A model generated the notes under the pieces. The model was not told the origin of the DNA. It was given only the letters and a program-made list of their open reading frames with translations, and made no database searches. The translations under genes were made by a program, and so were the position numbers. Shown here in pieces: positions 23,670 through 31,047 of a stretch of DNA of 39,249 bases (positions are counted from its first letter, which is position 1; each line of letters begins with the position of its first letter). The DNA comes from PNAI01 sp035501735 (GTDB taxonomy: Bacteria; Pseudomonadota; Alphaproteobacteria; Rhizobiales; Xanthobacteraceae): assembly GCA_035501735.1 (NCBI GenBank), contig DATJVR010000033.1, forward strand, positions 1 through 39,249, read 5' to 3'.

Positions 23670-24231
23670 AGAAATAGGCGCACAGGTTCTCGCATTTCTA
23701 AATCATAACAAAGATGCCTTTAGTAGTCTCGGCACCATCTTTGCAGTGATTATTTTTGCATTTGCGTTTTATCAATACCGCCGCGGTGAAAGTTGGAAGA
23801 AGAGTGAGTTCATTGCAAAGCTCTATAAGGATTTTATGGATGATATGGCTTGCCGAAACGCCATGTGGATGTTGGATTGGGAAAATCGCCAAATCAATTT
23901 TGGATCAGAAGAGATGCCTATTATCGAAAATTATAATTACGGCATTCTAATCCAGTCTTTGCGAAAGCATGACGACATAGGATTTACCGATCTTGAAAAG
24001 AGAATTCGCGACACGTTCGATCGCTTTTTCATGTATATCGAGCAATTTGAACGCGCAATGCAAAATAAATTGGTCCAACCTCGACAGGTCTATCCATATT
24101 TCGCGTACTGGATTGATTTGTTAGGAGGCAAACGGCATGTGCCGTACGATGTCAGAAAATGTGTCTTAGAATATATAGAAATATATGGCATTAAAGACGT
24201 CAGGCGTTTCCTGGATCGTTGGCCTCGTTAA
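23641..24231 (+). CDS. AT-rich inserted gene; membrane-anchored unknown protein
   Basis: A 196-residue protein whose first nine residues and codons (MFVSFFHEL) are those of the CoxE-like protein downstream, after which it is unrelated. A single hydrophobic segment (about 29-45, LGTIFAVIIFAFAFYQY) is followed by RRGESWKKSEFIAKLYKDF and a cytosolic helical region. The layout, one membrane helix then W-K-x-SEF and an MLDW motif, recalls a loose group of hypothetical proteins similar to DUF4760, but I am not sure. It uses the ribosome site and start that must have served coxE. Low GC points to recent transfer. Function unknown; a phage-defence or membrane-sensing role would be speculation. Confidence 0.75.
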   Translation: MFVSFFHELKEIGAQVLAFLNHNKDAFSSLGTIFAVIIFAFAFYQYRRGESWKKSEFIAKLYKDFMDDMACRNAMWMLDWENRQINFGSEEMPIIENYNYGILIQSLRKHDDIGFTDLEKRIRDTFDRFFMYIEQFERAMQNKLVQPRQVYPYFAYWIDLLGGKRHVPYDVRKCVLEYIEIYGIKDVRRFLDRWPR

Positions 24232-24235
24232 CATT

Positions 24236-24266
24236 CCATGTTCGTCAGCTTCTTCCATGAGCTGAA
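24236..24266 (+). repeat. 31-bp direct repeat, copy 2
   Basis: Identical to 23639-23669. This copy continues in frame into the full CoxE-like gene. The sequence just before it (gttaacattcc) has no good ribosome site, unlike a native start region. Confidence 0.95.
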
Positions 24267-25413
24267 GGCCGCCGGCGTGCCGGTGACGCTGCGCGAATAT
24301 CTCACGCTGATGCAGGCGATGGAGGCGGATGTCGCGGGCCGGCGGGTGGAGGATTTCTATTATCTCTCGCGCACGGCGCTGGTCAAAGACGAACGCAATC
24401 TCGACAAGTTCGACCGCGTGTTCGGTCAGGTGTTCAAGGGGCTCGCATTGCTCGAAGACGCGCTCGCCGCCGAAATCCCGGTGGAATGGCTCAAGAAGCT
24501 GGCGGAGAAATATCTCAGCGAGGAAGAGAAGAAACAGATCGAGGCCATGGGCGGGCTCGACAAGCTGCTCGAAACCTTGCGCAAGCGGCTGGCCGAACAG
24601 AAGGGCCGCCATCAGGGCGGCTCGAAATGGATCGGGACGGCGGGCACGTCACCGTTCGGCGCGTTCGGCTACAATCCGGAAAGCGTGCGCATCGGCCAGG
24701 ACAAGAACCGCAATTTTCGCGCGGTGAAGGTTTGGGACAGGCGCGAGTTCAAGGATTTCGACGATGCGGTCGAGCTCGGCACGCGCAACATCAAGCTCGC
24801 GCTGCGACGCCTGCGCAAATTCGCGCGCACCGGCGCGCCCGAGGAGCTCGATCTGCCCGGCACGATCAAGGAGAGCGCGCACAAGGGCTACATCGACATC
24901 CTGATGCGGCCGGAGCGGCACAATGCGGTGAAGGTGCTGTTGTTCTTCGACGTCGGCGGGTCGATGGACTGGCACATCAAGGCGACGGAGGAATTGTTCT
25001 CGGCCGCGCGCGCGGAATTCAAGCACATGGAGCATTTCTACTTCCACAATTGCCTGTACGAGCGCGTGTGGAAAGAAAACCGCCGGCGCTGGCAGGAAAC
25101 CACGCCGACCTGGGACGTGCTGCATACCTATCCGCACGACTACAAGGCGATCTTCGTGGGCGATGCGTCGATGAGCCCCTACGAGGTCATGGCGCCGGGC
25201 GGCTCGGTCGAGCATTTCAACGAGGAGGCGGGCGCGGTCTGGATGGAGCGCGTCGCGCGCACCTATCCGGCCTGCGTGTGGCTCAATCCGGTGCCGGAAC
25301 ACGAATGGGACCATGCGCAATCGATCCGCATTGTGCGGCAGCTCATGGGCAACCGCATGTATCCGCTCACGCTCGAAGGATTAGATCGGGCGATGCGGGA
25401 GCTGGTGCGGTAG
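24238..25413 (+). CDS. CoxE-like VWA protein, MoxR partner (COG3825-like)
   Basis: A 391-residue cytosolic protein with a helical N-terminal half (AGVPVTLREYLTLMQAM, family hallmark) and a C-terminal VWA domain from about 230. The MIDAS is non-standard: D238 and S242 in FFDVGGSMD, with Gly where the first Ser usually is, then GDASMSPYE. Such proteins act with a MoxR AAA+ ATPase in metal insertion or complex maturation. A MoxR gene is in this window at 37285, not adjacent. The start lies six bases after the inserted gene's stop, so translation may now depend on coupling to it. The gene is complete, but exact copies of its first 29 and last 24 bases lie outside it. Confidence 0.92.
   Translation: MFVSFFHELKAAGVPVTLREYLTLMQAMEADVAGRRVEDFYYLSRTALVKDERNLDKFDRVFGQVFKGLALLEDALAAEIPVEWLKKLAEKYLSEEEKKQIEAMGGLDKLLETLRKRLAEQKGRHQGGSKWIGTAGTSPFGAFGYNPESVRIGQDKNRNFRAVKVWDRREFKDFDDAVELGTRNIKLALRRLRKFARTGAPEELDLPGTIKESAHKGYIDILMRPERHNAVKVLLFFDVGGSMDWHIKATEELFSAARAEFKHMEHFYFHNCLYERVWKENRRRWQETTPTWDVLHTYPHDYKAIFVGDASMSPYEVMAPGGSVEHFNEEAGAVWMERVARTYPACVWLNPVPEHEWDHAQSIRIVRQLMGNRMYPLTLEGLDRAMRELVR
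25390..25413 (+). repeat. 24-bp direct repeat, copy 1 (coxE 3' end)
   Basis: The last 24 bases of the CoxE-like gene, stop codon included, are identical to 26827-26850. Flanking bases differ on both sides. Confidence 0.95.
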
Positions 25414-25431
25414 AAGTTCGGCCGCGAACTA

Positions 25432-26034
25432 TTAATAACGAACGATAATCCACTCCCGCAACCAAATAATGCCTTCGTTCATCTCAATGCATTCTAGGGA
25501 CAGTAGGCGATTAACGGCTTCATCAAATGCCTTTCTGGAAAATGGAAGTCCGCAAGTCTTCGCTAATGCTTCTGATTTTGAAAATGCTTCGTCCTCTGGA
25601 ATCTTGTTCTCATGATTGCGATGGGTCCAAAGTGAGTAGAGTACAAATGCGTCTTTTTCTTCTATTTCAATAGTTGCCGTATTACAAAGCTTCATCCAAA
25701 TATACAATGCTGCGAAAGGAATTAGCCATTGCTGTCCGGCCGCACCCGCCCCAGCGAGAGTCACGTCAGGAACTAGTTCGAGCAGTTTTCGCCAGTTGAG
25801 TCTTATATTTCCTGGCTTCCGCGATTTTGTGCCTCCACGTCCCATTCTAGACATCACCATCATTTCCATGACGAGAGGGGGATCCAATGGTGTCGTGACG
25901 CTGACAAAGCCTTCCATCAATTTCTTTCTTTTCGTAGAGTCCAATTCCGTGTGCGCTTCGCTAAAGATCGTCAGCAGCGCTTCGATTTCTTTTTGCTTGG
26001 CTATCCGAGCCGTATTGTCGGGTGTGTATTCCAT
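25432..26034 (-). CDS. AT-rich orphan gene of unknown function
   Basis: A 200-residue soluble protein of lower GC than the neighbouring core genes. No signal peptide or membrane helix is convincing, although WLIPFAALYIWMKLC is hydrophobic. The C-terminal half (about 125-195: EEKDAFVLYSLW, FSRKAFDEAVNRLLSLECIEM, ending WLREWIIVRY) reads like a small winged-helix fold, with the last part resembling the beta-wing; this is a weak guess. I do not recognise the family. It lies 17 bases downstream of the antitoxin and may be the third gene of that operon, inside the segment bounded by copies of the coxE 3' end. Confidence 0.68.
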   Translation of the reverse strand: MEYTPDNTARIAKQKEIEALLTIFSEAHTELDSTKRKKLMEGFVSVTTPLDPPLVMEMMVMSRMGRGGTKSRKPGNIRLNWRKLLELVPDVTLAGAGAAGQQWLIPFAALYIWMKLCNTATIEIEEKDAFVLYSLWTHRNHENKIPEDEAFSKSEALAKTCGLPFSRKAFDEAVNRLLSLECIEMNEGIIWLREWIIVRY

Positions 26035-26051
26035 TTGGGTTTCCAGAGGGT

Positions 26052-26351
26052 CTACTCCAACTCCACCCGCAAATTCCGCCCTACCGCGCTCGCCGCGCGG
26101 CGCAATGTCGAAAGCGTCACCGACGGATTGTCCGGATCGAGCAGGCGGTCAAGCTGGCGCCGGCTGGTCCTCATGCGGGCGGCCATCTCGCTTTTGCTCA
26201 AACCCTGTTTGTCCATTGCGACCTTGATCTGGTCGGCAATGATCTGCTTGACCGCTTCGTCCTCGGTCTCCGCGAGAATACCGTCTTTGCCGAGAAACTC
26301 ATCGAACGTCTCGCTGCGGTCGATATGACCTTTCTTCCTTTTTCGTCTCAT
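26052..26351 (-). CDS. HigA/XRE-type antitoxin
   Basis: A 99-residue helix-turn-helix protein. The HTH (about 45-85) reads AMDKQGLSKSEMAARMRTSR then RQLDRLLDPDNPSVTLSTL, typical of the XRE antitoxins that follow HigB toxins. The C terminus AASAVGRNLRVELE is characteristic of this group. It overlaps the toxin gene by four bases (ATGA), with toxin first, the HigBA order. It should neutralise the toxin and repress the operon. N-terminal basic residues (MRRKRKKG) are unusual but may be part of DNA contact. Confidence 0.88.
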   Translation of the reverse strand: MRRKRKKGHIDRSETFDEFLGKDGILAETEDEAVKQIIADQIKVAMDKQGLSKSEMAARMRTSRRQLDRLLDPDNPSVTLSTLRRAASAVGRNLRVELE

Positions 26352-26635
26352 TCCTCGATCTCCTTCTTGCGCCCGAATGCAAGTTCGATGTCTTGCTTGG
26401 GCGTCTTCTGCGTCTTCTTCTCAAATCCGTGCAGCAGCACCATCTCGCCGTTCTTGATACAAAAGATCACGCGCGCGATGCGGCCGCCGGTGAGATCGCT
26501 GCGAACCTCCCATAAGCCGCGTCCTAGTGGACGGCAGTAGGGCATTCCGATCGGCCAGCCGAACTCGACCTTCTGGATGTCGCGTCCAATCACACGCCGA
26601 TCATCCTTCGTCAGCGCGAGCAGCCACTCACGCAC
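26348..26635 (-). CDS. HigB/RelE-like toxin, start uncertain
   Basis: A 95-residue toxin of the phage Gp49/HigB kind (PF05973-like): VREWLLALTKDDRRVIG, FGWPIGMPYCRPLGRGLWEVRS, RIARVIFC and LLHGFEKKTQKTP are all diagnostic, the last being the conserved K-K-T/S-x-K segment. The annotated GTG start cuts off a conserved lead: codons upstream read KKIAGRFYATAAGRRP, typical of the family, and stay open to a stop at 26711-26713 but contain no ATG, GTG or TTG. An ATT codon at 26695 is the only near-start. The toxin may be N-terminally truncated near the insertion edge, or may use a rare start. Confidence 0.82.
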   Translation of the reverse strand: MREWLLALTKDDRRVIGRDIQKVEFGWPIGMPYCRPLGRGLWEVRSDLTGGRIARVIFCIKNGEMVLLHGFEKKTQKTPKQDIELAFGRKKEIEE

Positions 26636-26826
26636 CGGTCGTCTGCCGGCCGCAGTCGCGTAAAAGCGGCCAGCAATCTTCTTCGAACGGTCAATTAAAG
26701 CGCAATTGTGTCAAAAATGGCACGTCCATGCAAGCTCAAGGATTGGGCGCGCAATCGGCCCACTTGAATGCCAAAAAAAGTGAATGGCCGGAACGAGCCG
26801 GGCCATGACGATGTTGGAATCCCGCC

Positions 26827-26850
26827 GCGATGCGGGAGCTGGTGCGGTAG
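26827..26850 (+). repeat. 24-bp direct repeat, copy 2
   Basis: An exact copy of the coxE 3' terminus including the stop codon, but with no coxE coding sequence before it. The coiled-coil gene stop is 14 bases further on. Confidence 0.95.
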
Positions 26851-26863
26851 CCGTCTCTCGAAA

Positions 26864-28348
26864 TTATGCCGCTTGGGCCGATGACGCCTTCGGCGTCGGC
26901 AGGTCCTGGCTGAGCTCGGTCGTCGGCTGCGCCGGTGCTTCTTCCGCCGGAGCCGGCTGGCCGGTTGACGGGCGATATTGCAGGGTCGAGAGTTCCTGCA
27001 GCAGGCGGGCAATGTCCTTGCGTCCGGCTTCCACCGCGCCTTCGGCCATGGTGCGCGCGATCTGTTCGCGCTGAAGCTTGGCGTTGAGGATTTCGATCTC
27101 GGCGTCGTTGGCTTGGCGGCCCGCCTTGATCTCGCCTTCGAGCAACTGGATGCGCTCTTCCAGCGAAAGAATGTGCTCCTGCGCGCGGTTATAGGCATTC
27201 TCGCGCGTCGTCACGGCCTTGGTGAGCAGCTCGTTCTGCTCGGAGAGCGACGCGCGCGCTTGCTCGAGCTCCTTGATCTTGGCGTTGCGCTCGGACAGCG
27301 CCTCTTCGATCAGGCCGAGTTTTTCTCCTACCATGGCGTGGGTGCGGTTTGAATCGGACAGCCGACGGTCGAAAGAGCGGATCTCCTCGGCGCGTTCCAA
27401 CAGGCTCTGGCGCGCTTCATCAAGAAGCTTCTCGGTCAGCGTGGCGCGGGCCTGCAAGGTCTCGTAATTGGTGCGGTGCGCGCTGATTTCATTCTGATGC
27501 TTTTGATTGATGTCGTCGAGCTCGCTTGCCAGGCGATGCCGTTCGGCCTGAGCTTCGGCCAAGGCTTGCTCGGCCTTCTGCAGCCGGCTCTGCGTGGAGG
27601 AATGCGCCTTGTCGGTGTCGAGCAGCCGCTGCGATACATTATTGAGTTCGGTGTAGGATTTTTCGAGCGAGTCTTTCAGCGTGGCGCGCTCCTTGTCCGT
27701 CACCAGGAATTTCTGGCGAAGCGCCTCGCATTCGCTTTCGAGCTGGACTGCGCGCTTGTCGGTCTGCGTCATGCGCTCGCCGAGACGCCGCTGCTCGTCG
27801 TGGGACTGCTGCAGATCGGCGGCCTGCTGCTGCACGCGGCGCTGGAGATCGGCGACCTGCGCGCGGCGCGCGGCCAGCTCCGCGGTCTGCTCGGTGCGCG
27901 TGGCCTCGCCGGCACTCAGTTTCTGCTGGGCGACCGTTACGGCTTCGCGCAGGCGGGAGCATTCGTTCTCCAGCGTCGCGACTTTGCGCTCGGCGGTATC
28001 CAACTCGACGCGCAGCTTGTTGCTGGTGATGCGGATATTGTTGAGCGCGCCTTGCAGGCCGATCTTCTCGGCCTTTGCCTCTTCGAGCGCGCGCAGCGTC
28101 TTGCTGACCGGATCGACCAGCGCATTGATCGAGCGCTTGATGGTCTCCAACTCGCTGACCTTGTGCTCGGCATCGATCAGCAGATTGCGGACGCTCTCGT
28201 TCTCCTCGCCGAGCTGACTGGCAACGGGAAGAAACAGCTCGTTATCAAGCTCGATGATGTTCTTATCCGAGGGTTTGGGCTCGGCCGGTTGCGTGCCGGG
28301 CGCAGCGGCGCTGGACTTGCCGCCGAAAAAGCTGCCGCTCTTGCTCAT
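26864..28348 (-). CDS. Long cytoplasmic coiled-coil (filament-like) protein
   Basis: A 494-residue protein with a short Gly/Ala/Pro-rich head, an almost continuous heptad region from about residue 40 to 450 (for example LRVELDTAERKVATLENE, LRQKFLVTDKERATLKDSL) and a Pro/Thr-rich tail. It has no membrane segment, no Walker motifs and no hinge, so it is not an SMC ATPase. Architecture resembles crescentin-like or other bacterial intermediate-filament-like scaffolds, but no family signature was recognised. Before the insertion it would have converged directly on coxE. It may be a cell-shape or polarity scaffold, given the growth-pole-like protein in the same window; this is inference only. Confidence 0.83.
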   Translation of the reverse strand: MSKSGSFFGGKSSAAAPGTQPAEPKPSDKNIIELDNELFLPVASQLGEENESVRNLLIDAEHKVSELETIKRSINALVDPVSKTLRALEEAKAEKIGLQGALNNIRITSNKLRVELDTAERKVATLENECSRLREAVTVAQQKLSAGEATRTEQTAELAARRAQVADLQRRVQQQAADLQQSHDEQRRLGERMTQTDKRAVQLESECEALRQKFLVTDKERATLKDSLEKSYTELNNVSQRLLDTDKAHSSTQSRLQKAEQALAEAQAERHRLASELDDINQKHQNEISAHRTNYETLQARATLTEKLLDEARQSLLERAEEIRSFDRRLSDSNRTHAMVGEKLGLIEEALSERNAKIKELEQARASLSEQNELLTKAVTTRENAYNRAQEHILSLEERIQLLEGEIKAGRQANDAEIEILNAKLQREQIARTMAEGAVEAGRKDIARLLQELSTLQYRPSTGQPAPAEEAPAQPTTELSQDLPTPKASSAQAA

Positions 28349-28631
28349 GAAACCACACTCCTCCGTGCCGATACGCCCGGCAGAGGCGACGCCGAATCAC
28401 TCGTATTTTAGCGCGAACTTAACCTTGCAACGGCGGGACAACGAGCGGCCATGGTACCTAAACAAGGCACCCAGCACATCAAAATAAATTCCATTGTTAA
28501 TTCCATTGTTATTGAATTGTCGAAAAACTCGCCCAAACCGCGAGATTATTGAGTAAGCAGAAGTCCATAGGATCGGTGACCGTTTGCTGCGCCGTGCCGG
28601 GCGCAAGCGACAGCTTGTGCAGGAGACGGCA

Positions 28632-28919
28632 ATGCAGTCGTCCGATTCGATGGGTTCCTATATCAAGCAGCGGAAGTCGCCACGGCGGCGTGAAAACCGC
28701 CCGGCGTGGATCGACCGCAATAACGGCGAGCCGCTGCTGGATTGCATGATTTGGGACGTATCGGAGGCGGGTGTGCGCATCACAATCGATACGCCGTCCA
28801 GCGTGCCGTACGAATTCCAGCTGGTGCTGAGCAAAGACGGCAAGGAGCGCCGCCGCTGCCAGGTGATTTGGCGTTCGGCCGAGCAGATCGGGGCCTGCTA
28901 TACGGCGGTGCCCGCCTGA
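28632..28919 (+). CDS. PilZ-domain protein
   Basis: A 95-residue single-domain PilZ protein, the c-di-GMP receptor fold. The RxxxR-type motif is in PRRRENRPAW and the second motif D/NxSxxG is in DVSEAGVRI, followed by beta strands ending VIWRSAEQIGACY. The start 28632 is set by AGGAG seven bases upstream; the in-frame ATG at 28584 has none. Such proteins tune motility or polysaccharide output in response to c-di-GMP, though stand-alone versions in Rhizobiales often have unknown partners. Convergent with the amidase gene. Confidence 0.86.
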   Translation: MQSSDSMGSYIKQRKSPRRRENRPAWIDRNNGEPLLDCMIWDVSEAGVRITIDTPSSVPYEFQLVLSKDGKERRRCQVIWRSAEQIGACYTAVPA

Positions 28920-28939
28920 CACGCGGGCCGCCGTGCCCG

Positions 28940-30139
28940 CTATCCTTCCAATCCACAGTAGCGCGCGAGCGAGACCGCTAGCTCGAGCAGTGCCTCGTCG
29001 CCGCCCGCCCAGCCGATGAACGACAGACCGGCCGGGCAACCCGATACCGTGCCCACCGGCAACGTGACCTGCGGCAGGCCGGACAGTCCCGCGATGCAGG
29101 TGAGGCGCATGACGCGCACGCGAAAGGATTCGAGCGCGTCGGCCGGCGTATCGATCAGCGGCGCGATGCAGGGCGCGGTGGGGATCGCGAGTATGGTGCC
29201 TGGCTGAACGCTTGCGCGCAGCTGCGCGTGCGCGGTCTTGTGCACGCCGCGCGCCGCCTCGGCATCGGCCTTGGTCACGGTCGCGGCGAAGGCCATGCGC
29301 TCCTTGATGCCGGGGCCGAGTTTCGGTTTCGCCGCGGTGATGAAGGTGCCGTATTGCTGCCAGGTCTCGTAGGCCTGAACGATCCGGAAGGCGTCGCGCC
29401 ACGCATCGAAACCCGCGGGTGCGATGCGCCCACGTTGCGGGGCGGGCAGGGCAGACGCGGCGCGTTCGATGAAGGCGTTCATCAGCGTCACGAGTTCGGG
29501 GTCGGCTTGCGCGAATGCGTCGTCGGCAATGATCAGCCGGGCGATCGGCGAGGCAACGTGTGCGCGGTCGAGCAGGACCGCGCCGATGCGACGAAAAATT
29601 CCCGGGCCGTTGGCGAACCAGCCGGCGGTGTCGAACGTCGGCGCCATCGCCATGCCGCCCGTGAGATCCACGCGGCCGTGCGTCGGACGAATTCCGTAGA
29701 GGCCGCAGAACGACGCCGGGATACGGACCGAGCCGCCGGTATCGCTGCCGAGCGCGAAGTCGCAGGCATTCGCGGCCGTGGCGGCGGCTGATCCGGAGGA
29801 CGAACCGCCGGGCAGTCGCTTTGGTGCCCGCACATTCGGCGGCGTCCCATAGTGGGCGTTGGCGCCGCTCACGCTGTAGAAAAATTCGTCGCAGATGGCT
29901 TTGCCGATAACGGTTGCGCCGGCATCGTGCAGGCGTTGCACGGCGGCGGCGTGAGTCGTTGCCGGTTTCTGCGCCGCAAGCCAATCGGGGCTGCCGCCGC
30001 CGGTGCGCGTACCGGCGATGTCGTACAAATCCTTGACCGCGCAGGTGAGGCCGGCGAGCGGACCCGACGGTGCGCCGGCGATCGGCGACTTCACATCATG
30101 CGGGACGAAAAAGCCGCTCAGAGTTGGTCGCTTGAGCAT
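28940..30139 (-). CDS. Amidase-signature hydrolase
   Basis: A 399-residue amidase-signature enzyme that hydrolyses C-N amide bonds. The Ser-cisSer-Lys triad is visible: K36 in CAVKDLYD, the cis-Ser in LPGGSSSGSAAATA (about 110-121) and the nucleophile S137 in GSDTGGSVRIPAS. The length is short for the family (450-500), mostly at the C terminus. Its ATG lies inside the left arm of the palindromic repeat at 30134, so the repeat supplies the start codon. It follows the deacetylase gene by 35 bases on the same strand and is probably co-transcribed. Substrate unknown; one of the deacetylase's products or a related amide is likely. Confidence 0.92.
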   Translation of the reverse strand: MLKRPTLSGFFVPHDVKSPIAGAPSGPLAGLTCAVKDLYDIAGTRTGGGSPDWLAAQKPATTHAAAVQRLHDAGATVIGKAICDEFFYSVSGANAHYGTPPNVRAPKRLPGGSSSGSAAATAANACDFALGSDTGGSVRIPASFCGLYGIRPTHGRVDLTGGMAMAPTFDTAGWFANGPGIFRRIGAVLLDRAHVASPIARLIIADDAFAQADPELVTLMNAFIERAASALPAPQRGRIAPAGFDAWRDAFRIVQAYETWQQYGTFITAAKPKLGPGIKERMAFAATVTKADAEAARGVHKTAHAQLRASVQPGTILAIPTAPCIAPLIDTPADALESFRVRVMRLTCIAGLSGLPQVTLPVGTVSGCPAGLSFIGWAGGDEALLELAVSLARYCGLEG

Positions 30140-30182
30140 GATCTATCCCGAACACCGGTTCCCATTTTTCGGGATCATGCTC
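30134..30182. repeat. Dispersed palindromic repeat, copy B
   Basis: GAGCATGATC (30134-30143) and GATCATGCTC (30173-30182) are perfect inverted ends; inside are CCCGAA..CCGG and TTTTTCGGG. Copy A is at 18669-18717. It contains the amidase ATG (30137-30139) and the deacetylase stop (30175-30177). Confidence 0.85.
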
Positions 30183-31047
30183 TCTTTTGGGTGAGATACC
30201 AGTCGAGGATTTTCTCGCCGGTCCAGCAGGCGACGCCGGGGCGCGACAGAATCTCCTTGAAGGCGCGCTCGACGTAGGCGGTACGATGAGCAACCCCGGA
30301 AATGTAAGGATGCACCGAGATCGACATGATCTTCGCGCGCTCGGCGGATTCCTTATAGAGGCATTCGAAAGCGTCGATGGACCGGCGGAAGATCTGATCG
30401 GACGTGTGGTTCTGCAGCATCATCGCGACGATGTCGTGCTGCTCGAAATTATAGGGTAGCGCCACCATCGGCTTGTGCGTGGTTTTCAGCGTCACCGGCT
30501 CGTCGTCGAGCGACCAGTCGCCGATGTATTCGATGCCGGCCTCGGAAAGATAATCGACCGTGTCGTAGGTCTGCGTCAGGCCGGGGCCGAACCAGCCGCG
30601 CGGGCGGCGGCCCCAGAACTTCGCGATCACATCGATTGTCTTCTTAATCACCGCGCGCTCGTCGTCGACCTTGTGCATGGGCATCTGCTCGTAGCTGTGC
30701 GCGTTGAGCTCCCAGCCGGCGTCCGCGCAAGCGCGGATCACCTGCGGGTAGGTCTCGCAGGTGCGGGCGTTGATGGCGACCGTCGGCGTTATTTTCAGCG
30801 CGTCGTACACCCGCTTGATGCGCCAGATGCCGACGCGCATGCCGTACTCGTGCCAGCTCCAGTTGGGATGGTCGGGCAGCATGGGCTGCCCCTGCGGCGG
30901 CGAGATCACCGTGCGCGCCATCGGCCGCGAGATGTCCCAATGTTCGAGCGAAACGACCGGCCAGACGATCAGACGGAGTCCGTCGGGAAGCTTCAGCGGC
31001 GGCCGGCCTTCAATCGGTGAAAAAGGGAGACGTTCGCGCGGCTCCAT
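30175..31047 (-). CDS. Polysaccharide deacetylase-family (PuuE/allantoinase-like)
   Basis: A 290-residue NodB-fold protein of the metal-independent PuuE type, the group of uric-acid/allantoin-type hydrolases rather than chitin deacetylases. The fold is seen in TPTVAINARTCETYP, WELNAHSYEQMPMH and RPRGWFGPGLTQTYDTVDYL, where a usual NodB Asp is absent and His in AHSYEQ remains. SVHPYISGVAHRT closes the site. Start 31047 is preferred, because AAGGA lies seven bases before it. It is the first gene of a two-gene unit with the amidase and faces away from the tripartite-tricarboxylate binding protein. Likely substrate is a small cyclic amide; this is inferred from family and context. Confidence 0.86.
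   Translation of the reverse strand: MEPRERLPFSPIEGRPPLKLPDGLRLIVWPVVSLEHWDISRPMARTVISPPQGQPMLPDHPNWSWHEYGMRVGIWRIKRVYDALKITPTVAINARTCETYPQVIRACADAGWELNAHSYEQMPMHKVDDERAVIKKTIDVIAKFWGRRPRGWFGPGLTQTYDTVDYLSEAGIEYIGDWSLDDEPVTLKTTHKPMVALPYNFEQHDIVAMMLQNHTSDQIFRRSIDAFECLYKESAERAKIMSISVHPYISGVAHRTAYVERAFKEILSRPGVACWTGEKILDWYLTQKRA

Larger units (their letters stand above)
23639..24235 (+). mobile_element. 597-bp single-gene insertion at the coxE start
   Basis: Direct repeats of 31 bp bracket a segment of exactly 597 bp with much lower GC than its surroundings (line 23701-23760 is about 37% GC, while neighbouring genes look above 60%). The segment contains one gene and no integrase or transposase. 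Because the repeat regenerates the coxE start, the host gene is unbroken. The direction of events (insertion versus duplication) is inferred. Confidence 0.75.
25414..26850. mobile_element. 1437-bp cargo insertion at the coxE stop
   Basis: The 24-bp copies of the coxE end lie 1437 bp apart. Between them are an AT-rich orphan gene (line 25621-25680 is about 38% GC), an antitoxin and a toxin gene, all on the reverse strand, then about 190 bp without a gene. No recombinase is present. Removing one repeat unit would join the coxE stop directly to the tail of the coiled-coil gene at 26864. Confidence 0.72.

Noticed and set aside
28509..29984. Long reverse-strand frame of 491 codons
   Set aside because: It is a frame shadow of the amidase gene: Arg/His-rich, no domain, while the overlapping frame holds the complete amidase signature.
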